Positions 60,552-64,000 of a stretch of DNA of 64,000 bases are shown here, one piece after another. The stretch is from Streptomyces filipinensis (GTDB lineage: Bacteria > Actinomycetota > Actinomycetes > Streptomycetales > Streptomycetaceae). The stretch spans positions 372,001 to 436,000 of the forward strand of contig NZ_BMTD01000003.1 of NCBI RefSeq assembly GCF_014649495.1, given 5' to 3'. The notes beneath the pieces were generated by a model. That model ran no database searches. It was given only the letters and a program-made list of their open reading frames with translations, and was not told the origin of the DNA. Position 1 is the first letter of the stretch. Every line of letters begins with the position of its first letter. Both the position numbers and the translations under genes were made by a program.

Positions 60552-61661
60552 TTACTTCAGGCCGATCTTGGCGCAGGCCGCCTTGTACTGCGCGGTGCAG
60601 ATGTCGGCGACCGTGTAGACGCCGTCCTTGATGACGGTGTCCTTGATGTTGTCCTTGGTCAGCGCGGTGACCGGCACCAGGACCGAGGGGACCTGCTTGG
60701 TGGTCGGGCTGTCGACCTTGTCCTTGGCGACGGCGTCGAGGGACTTGCCCTGGGCGAGGTCCACGGCCATCTCGGCGGCGGCGGCGGCCTCGGGAGCGTA
60801 CGGCTTGTAGACGCTCATGTACTGCTCACCGGCGACGATGCGCTGGACACCCGCGAGCTCCGCGTCCTGGCCGGTGACCGGGATGTTGGAGATGCCGGCG
60901 GCCTTGAGGGCGGTGATGATACCGCCGGCCATGCCGTCGTTGGCGGAGTAGACGCCGATGATGTTCTTCTTGCCCAGAGCGGAGATGGCGCCCTCCATGT
61001 TGGAGTTGGCGTTCTCCGGCTTCCACTCCTTGGTGTCGTACTCCTTGCCGACGTTCACCTTGCCGTCGAGCACCTTGTGGGCACCCGCCTTGAACTGCGC
61101 GGCGTTCGGGTCGGTGGAGGAACCGTTCATCATGACGATCTTGCCGGACTTGGCCTTGGATCCCAGGGCCTTCAGCAGGGCCTCGCCCTGGGTCTTGCCG
61201 ACCGTCTCGTTGTCGAACGAGGTGTACGCGTCGATCGGGCCCTGCGCCAGGCGGTCGTAGGCGACGACCGGGATGCCGGCGTCCTTGGCCTTCTGCACCG
61301 AGTTCTTGATGGCCGCAGCGTCCACCGCGTCGACGATCAGCACGTCCACCTTGTTGGTGACCATGCTGTCGACCTGCTGGTTCTGCGTGGTCGCGTCCTG
61401 CTTGGCGTTGGCGTAGACGACCTCGCCCTTGCCGTTGGTGAGCTCCTTGACCTTCTTCTCGATCAAGGGGCGGTCGAACTTCTCGTAACGGGCGGTCTGG
61501 TTCTCCGGCAGGAGCAGGCCGACCTTGATGGCGTCGCCCTTCTTGGGGCTGGAGGACTTGGAGCCACCACCGGACTCCTTGGCGCTGCCACAGGCGGCGA
61601 GCGAGACGGCCATGGCACCAGCAGCAACGGCGAAGGCCGCACGACGCATACGCGTGTTCAC
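60552..61661 (-). CDS. xylF: xylose ABC transporter substrate-binding lipoprotein
   Basis: 369 residues from GTG 61661 with GGGAGG nine bases upstream. Lipobox LAA-C with Cys24. The type I periplasmic fold is clear: IKVGLLLPENQTARYEKFDR, DVLIVDAVDAAAIKNSVQKA, GIPVVAYDRLAQG and NIPVTGQDAELAGVQRI are close to E. coli XylF. First gene of the operon. The frame extends to 61727 but lacks a ribosome site there. Confidence 0.93.
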   Translation of the reverse strand: MNTRMRRAAFAVAAGAMAVSLAACGSAKESGGGSKSSSPKKGDAIKVGLLLPENQTARYEKFDRPLIEKKVKELTNGKGEVVYANAKQDATTQNQQVDSMVTNKVDVLIVDAVDAAAIKNSVQKAKDAGIPVVAYDRLAQGPIDAYTSFDNETVGKTQGEALLKALGSKAKSGKIVMMNGSSTDPNAAQFKAGAHKVLDGKVNVGKEYDTKEWKPENANSNMEGAISALGKKNIIGVYSANDGMAGGIITALKAAGISNIPVTGQDAELAGVQRIVAGEQYMSVYKPYAPEAAAAAEMAVDLAQGKSLDAVAKDKVDSPTTKQVPSVLVPVTALTKDNIKDTVIKDGVYTVADICTAQYKAACAKIGLK

Positions 61662-61759
61662 TTCTAGAAACCTCCCTGACGAGGCCGCGTCGTTGCGGCC
61701 GAGGTGGCTGGAAGTCAACTCGGCCACACGTGCGACGTCAAGAAGTAAATCCTTAACGA

Positions 61760-61777
61760 GATGGCAACGGTGCCATC
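61760..61777. promoter_or_regulatory. GATGGCA-N4-TGCCATC inverted repeat upstream of xylF
   Basis: Perfect 7-bp arms separated by four bases, 99-116 bp before the xylF start and 7 bp after the ROK gene's stop codon. Size and symmetry suit a ROK or LacI-type operator, in line with the published control of xylFGH by Rok7B7 in S. coelicolor. A weak terminator for rok is the alternative. Confidence 0.5.
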
Positions 61778-61783
61778 CGTTCT

Positions 61784-62995
61784 CTAAGTGAAGGCGGGCG
61801 CCACCACGGGCAGCGCACCAGCCGCAGACCCGTCCAAAAGCGTCGAATCACCCATCTCACTGAGGGCGAGGGCGAGCGCTCCGAGCACCTCGGCACGACC
61901 CCCAAGTGCTCCCGGGAGAACGGACAGTTGACGCGCCGCACTGGGGATGGCGTAGCGGCCGACGGACTCCCTGATCGGCCCGAGCACCAGCTCACCGGCC
62001 TCGGCGAGATCACCGCCCAGGACCACCCGGCTCGGGTTCAGAAGATTGCAGAGATTGGCCACTCCACTGCCGATGTGGCGGCCGACGTCGGCGATCACCC
62101 GACGGCAGCCCGGGTCACCGTCCCTGGCCAGCCGTACGACGCCCTCCATCGTCAGATCGGGGCCGTGGCTGGGCTGGAGCAGCGGGAGCACATAGCGCGC
62201 GGCCGCGAAGGTCTCCAGGCAGCCGCGGTTACCGCAACGGCAGACCGGGCCGGATTCATCGAGTGTAATATGTCCGATTTCCCCGGCTGTGCCGCCCGGG
62301 CCGCGATAGATCTTCCCGTCGATCACCAGACCGGCGCCGACGCCGCTCGCGACCTTGATGTACGCGAGGTCCCGGACGCCCTTCCCGCTGCCCCAGACCA
62401 GCTCGCCGAGGGCGCCCAGGTTGGCGTCGTTGTCCACGTGCACGGGCACGCCGAGCCGCTCGCGCAGCTCCTCGGCGGGCTTGGTGCCGCCCCAGCCGGG
62501 CAGGATCGCGGTGGACCCCAGCGTGCCCGACTCCACGTCGATCGGGCCCGGCACACCGAGGCCCACGCCGGCCACCTTGGACCGGTTCACGCCCGTTGCC
62601 GCGATCAGGCGGTCGACCAGCTCCTCCGCCCGGTCGAAGCCCTGGGCGGCGGAGGCGTCGACGTCCAGCGGCTCGGCCTCCTCGGCCAGCACCTGGTGGG
62701 CGAGGTTGCCGATCGCGACGCGCAGATGGGTGTGCCCGAAGTCGACGCCGATCACGATCCCGGCGTCTCCGCTGAGGCTGACGCTGCGGGCGCGGCGCCC
62801 GCCCGCCGATGTGGGCGTGACCTCGACGGTTCCGCCGTCCTTCAGCTCCCGCACGATGTTGGAGACCGTCGCGGCGGACAGACCGGTCGTCCGCGCGATC
62901 TCCGCCTGCGTGAGGGACCCGGCCAGGCGCACGGCCCGTACAACCCGCTCCAGGTTGGCTCGGTGCAGCGACGACTGCGACCCTGGAGTCTCCAC
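61784..62995 (-). CDS. rok7B7: ROK family transcriptional regulator, Rok7B7-type
   Basis: 403 residues from GTG 62995 with AGGAGG six bases upstream. Winged HTH at about 25-55 (LTQAEIARTTGLSAATVSNI), then the ROK sugar-kinase-like domain with VIGVDFGHTHLRVAIGN, GVGLGVPGPIDVESGTLG, VDNDANLGALGE, and a zinc site His242/Cys252/Cys254/Cys259 (CRCGNRGC). In S. coelicolor Rok7B7 (SCO6008) affects xylose use, carbon catabolite repression and antibiotic production. The frame reaches a TTG at 63046, but the GTG has the ribosome site. It lies between the xylFGH and NgcG-type genes on the same strand. Confidence 0.92.
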   Translation of the reverse strand: METPGSQSSLHRANLERVVRAVRLAGSLTQAEIARTTGLSAATVSNIVRELKDGGTVEVTPTSAGGRRARSVSLSGDAGIVIGVDFGHTHLRVAIGNLAHQVLAEEAEPLDVDASAAQGFDRAEELVDRLIAATGVNRSKVAGVGLGVPGPIDVESGTLGSTAILPGWGGTKPAEELRERLGVPVHVDNDANLGALGELVWGSGKGVRDLAYIKVASGVGAGLVIDGKIYRGPGGTAGEIGHITLDESGPVCRCGNRGCLETFAAARYVLPLLQPSHGPDLTMEGVVRLARDGDPGCRRVIADVGRHIGSGVANLCNLLNPSRVVLGGDLAEAGELVLGPIRESVGRYAIPSAARQLSVLPGALGGRAEVLGALALALSEMGDSTLLDGSAAGALPVVAPAFT

Positions 62996-63097
62996 GACGA
63001 CCTCCTGAGCGCGGGGCCGCTTCGGCGAGGCCCCGCGTATGTCCAACTAGTGAACTCTAAGCTGAGCCGTTCGGGGTTGCTTACGTCAAGAGGTTGA

Positions 63098-63144
63098 ACC
63101 GTTTCCGGGTACCCCGAAAACGGTACGTACACGTCCGAAAACGG
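63098..63144. promoter_or_regulatory. phased CCGAAAACGG operator array between the ngcG-like and rok genes
   Basis: ACCGTTTCCGGG (63098-63109) and CCCGAAAACGGT (63113-63124) form 12-bp arms with one mismatch and a 3-base spacer. The half-site CCGAAAACGG recurs exactly at 63114-63123 and 63135-63144, a distance of 21 bp or two helical turns. The array is 103-149 bp upstream of the rok start. It may be the autoregulatory site of the ROK protein or the operator of another sugar regulator. Confidence 0.55.
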
Positions 63145-63220
63145 CACGCATGCCGCCCCGGCGAGGGGGACGGCGTGCGTACGGACGGACGCGGGGTGTC
63201 ACCCCGCCGGGTGCGCGGCG

Positions 63221-64000
63221 CTATTTCAGCGCCCCCGCGGTCAGGCCCTGGACGACCTGGCGCTGGAAGACGATGTACGCCCCGAGGACCGGCAGCATGG
63301 CCATCACCAGGCCGGCGAAGAGACCGGACCAGTCCCCCTTGTACCCCTGGCTGACGGCCAGCTGGACCAGACCCTGGGTGAGGACCCGTTTGTCGGGGTC
63401 GGTGTTCAGGACCGTGGGCAGCATGTACTGGTTCCACTGGCCCAGGAAGTTGAAGATGCCGACGCTGATCAGGCCGGGTTTGGCCATGGGCAGCATGATC
63501 TGGAAGAACGTACGCGTGTGCGAAGCGCCGTCCACGAAGGCCGCCTCCGCGACCGAGGTGGGCAGGGTACGGAAGAAGGCCGTGAGGAAGAAGACCGTGA
63601 ACGGCAGCGAGTACGCGATGTAGACCAGGATCAGGCCGTGGATGGTGTTCAGCAGTCCCATGTTGTTCACGACGTAGAACAGCGGGACCAGCGCGAGCAT
63701 GATCGGGAAGCTCATGCCGCCGATGAACAGGTAGTAGATGAAGCGGTTGCCCGGGAAGTCGAAGCGGGCGAGGACATAGGCCGCCATGGAGCCGAGGACC
63801 AGGGTGCCGATGAGCGAGCCCCCGACCACCAGGACGGTGTTGAGGAAGTAGTCGCTCATGTTGGCCTGGGTCCAGGCCCGCGACCAGTTGTCGAAGTGCA
63901 GCGTGTGCGGCAGCGACCAGGGCGAGCCGAAGATCGAGCTGTCGTCCTTGAAGGACGTCATCACCGCCCACAGCAACGGCGTGACCACCATGATCGCCCA
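63221..64000 (-). CDS. carbohydrate ABC transporter permease, NgcG-like, 5'-truncated
   Basis: The last 260 codons are visible; the start lies beyond the window. Six membrane segments of the MalG/UgpE type and the EAA loop EAAFVDGASHTRTFFQIMLP that docks on a shared ATPase (MsiK in Streptomyces). Position next to rok7B7 fits, from memory, ngcG of the N-acetylglucosamine/chitobiose transporter NgcEFG (SCO6005-6007). The sugar cannot be proved from the permease alone. Confidence 0.85.
   Translation of the reverse strand, partial: WAIMVVTPLLWAVMTSFKDDSSIFGSPWSLPHTLHFDNWSRAWTQANMSDYFLNTVLVVGGSLIGTLVLGSMAAYVLARFDFPGNRFIYYLFIGGMSFPIMLALVPLFYVVNNMGLLNTIHGLILVYIAYSLPFTVFFLTAFFRTLPTSVAEAAFVDGASHTRTFFQIMLPMAKPGLISVGIFNFLGQWNQYMLPTVLNTDPDKRVLTQGLVQLAVSQGYKGDWSGLFAGLVMAMLPVLGAYIVFQRQVVQGLTAGALK

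Overview
The window is a gene-dense, very GC-rich stretch of actinobacterial chromosome. Third-position GC bias, frequent GTG/TTG starts, GTGA/ATGA stop-start overlaps, several probably leaderless genes, a WhiI-type developmental regulator, a coproporphyrin-dependent haem pathway and a ROK/xylFGH/ngcG-like sugar region all point to Streptomyces. The gene order agrees, from memory, with the core-chromosome region of S. coelicolor around SCO6007 to SCO606x. I see no tRNA, rRNA, CRISPR array, insertion sequence, integrase or prophage gene. About 56 protein genes are called; those at both edges are cut by the window.

Layout. 0-9 kb: 3' part of an Lrp/AsnC regulator, DinB and aldo/keto reductase genes, an MFS exporter with its own terminator, a four-gene osmoprotectant (OpuC/ProU type) ABC operon and a GAF-SpoIIE phosphatase. 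9-13.8 kb: murC-msrB, a short conserved protein, a RibD-C reductase, and a divergent zapE-type ATPase. 13.9-19.5 kb: a secreted protein, a translationally coupled carbonic anhydrase/SulP pair, an SPFH protein, a PEBP lipoprotein, a PPK2 kinase and a small secreted protein. 19.6-24.8 kb: FAD-Rieske oxidoreductase, polysaccharide deacetylase lipoprotein, a small zinc-ribbon protein, an ABC ATPase/permease pair and a PTH2-type protein. 25-28.3 kb: a DUF692 (MNIO) enzyme fused to a putative HvfC/DUF2063-like partner domain, followed by DUF4142 and TIGR04222-type membrane proteins. 28.4-36.4 kb: secreted tripeptidyl aminopeptidase, HemQ and CgoX/HemY, a CoA-disulfide-reductase-like flavoprotein, rhomboid protease, HemE. 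36.5-43.3 kb: DUF3000, WhiI, RNase D-like protein, and a fadA-fadB beta-oxidation operon. 43.4-52.5 kb: a poly-gamma-glutamate-like polymer locus (CapA, CapB, CapC, a two-HAMP sensor-like membrane protein without kinase, an NlpC/P60-like protein, a beta-propeller-like protein and a secreted histidine-rich protein). 52.5-58.2 kb: a NYN/PIN-like protein, a GT39-like membrane protein, an APC permease and Dxs. 58.3-64 kb: xylFGH, a Rok7B7-type ROK regulator and an NgcG-type sugar permease.

The two places most likely to hold an undescribed system are the MNIO/DUF4142/TIGR04222 locus (a possible RiPP-type modification system with no visible precursor) and the Cap/Pgs-like locus. Regulatory DNA worth testing includes a 30-bp perfect palindrome before the carbonic anhydrase region, a phased CCGAAAACGG array between rok and the NgcG-type gene, alternative hairpins between xylF and xylG, a leader that can hide the Shine-Dalgarno of the aminopeptidase gene, and three copies of a dispersed intergenic repeat. 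All functions are inferred from sequence reading alone; no database search was run.
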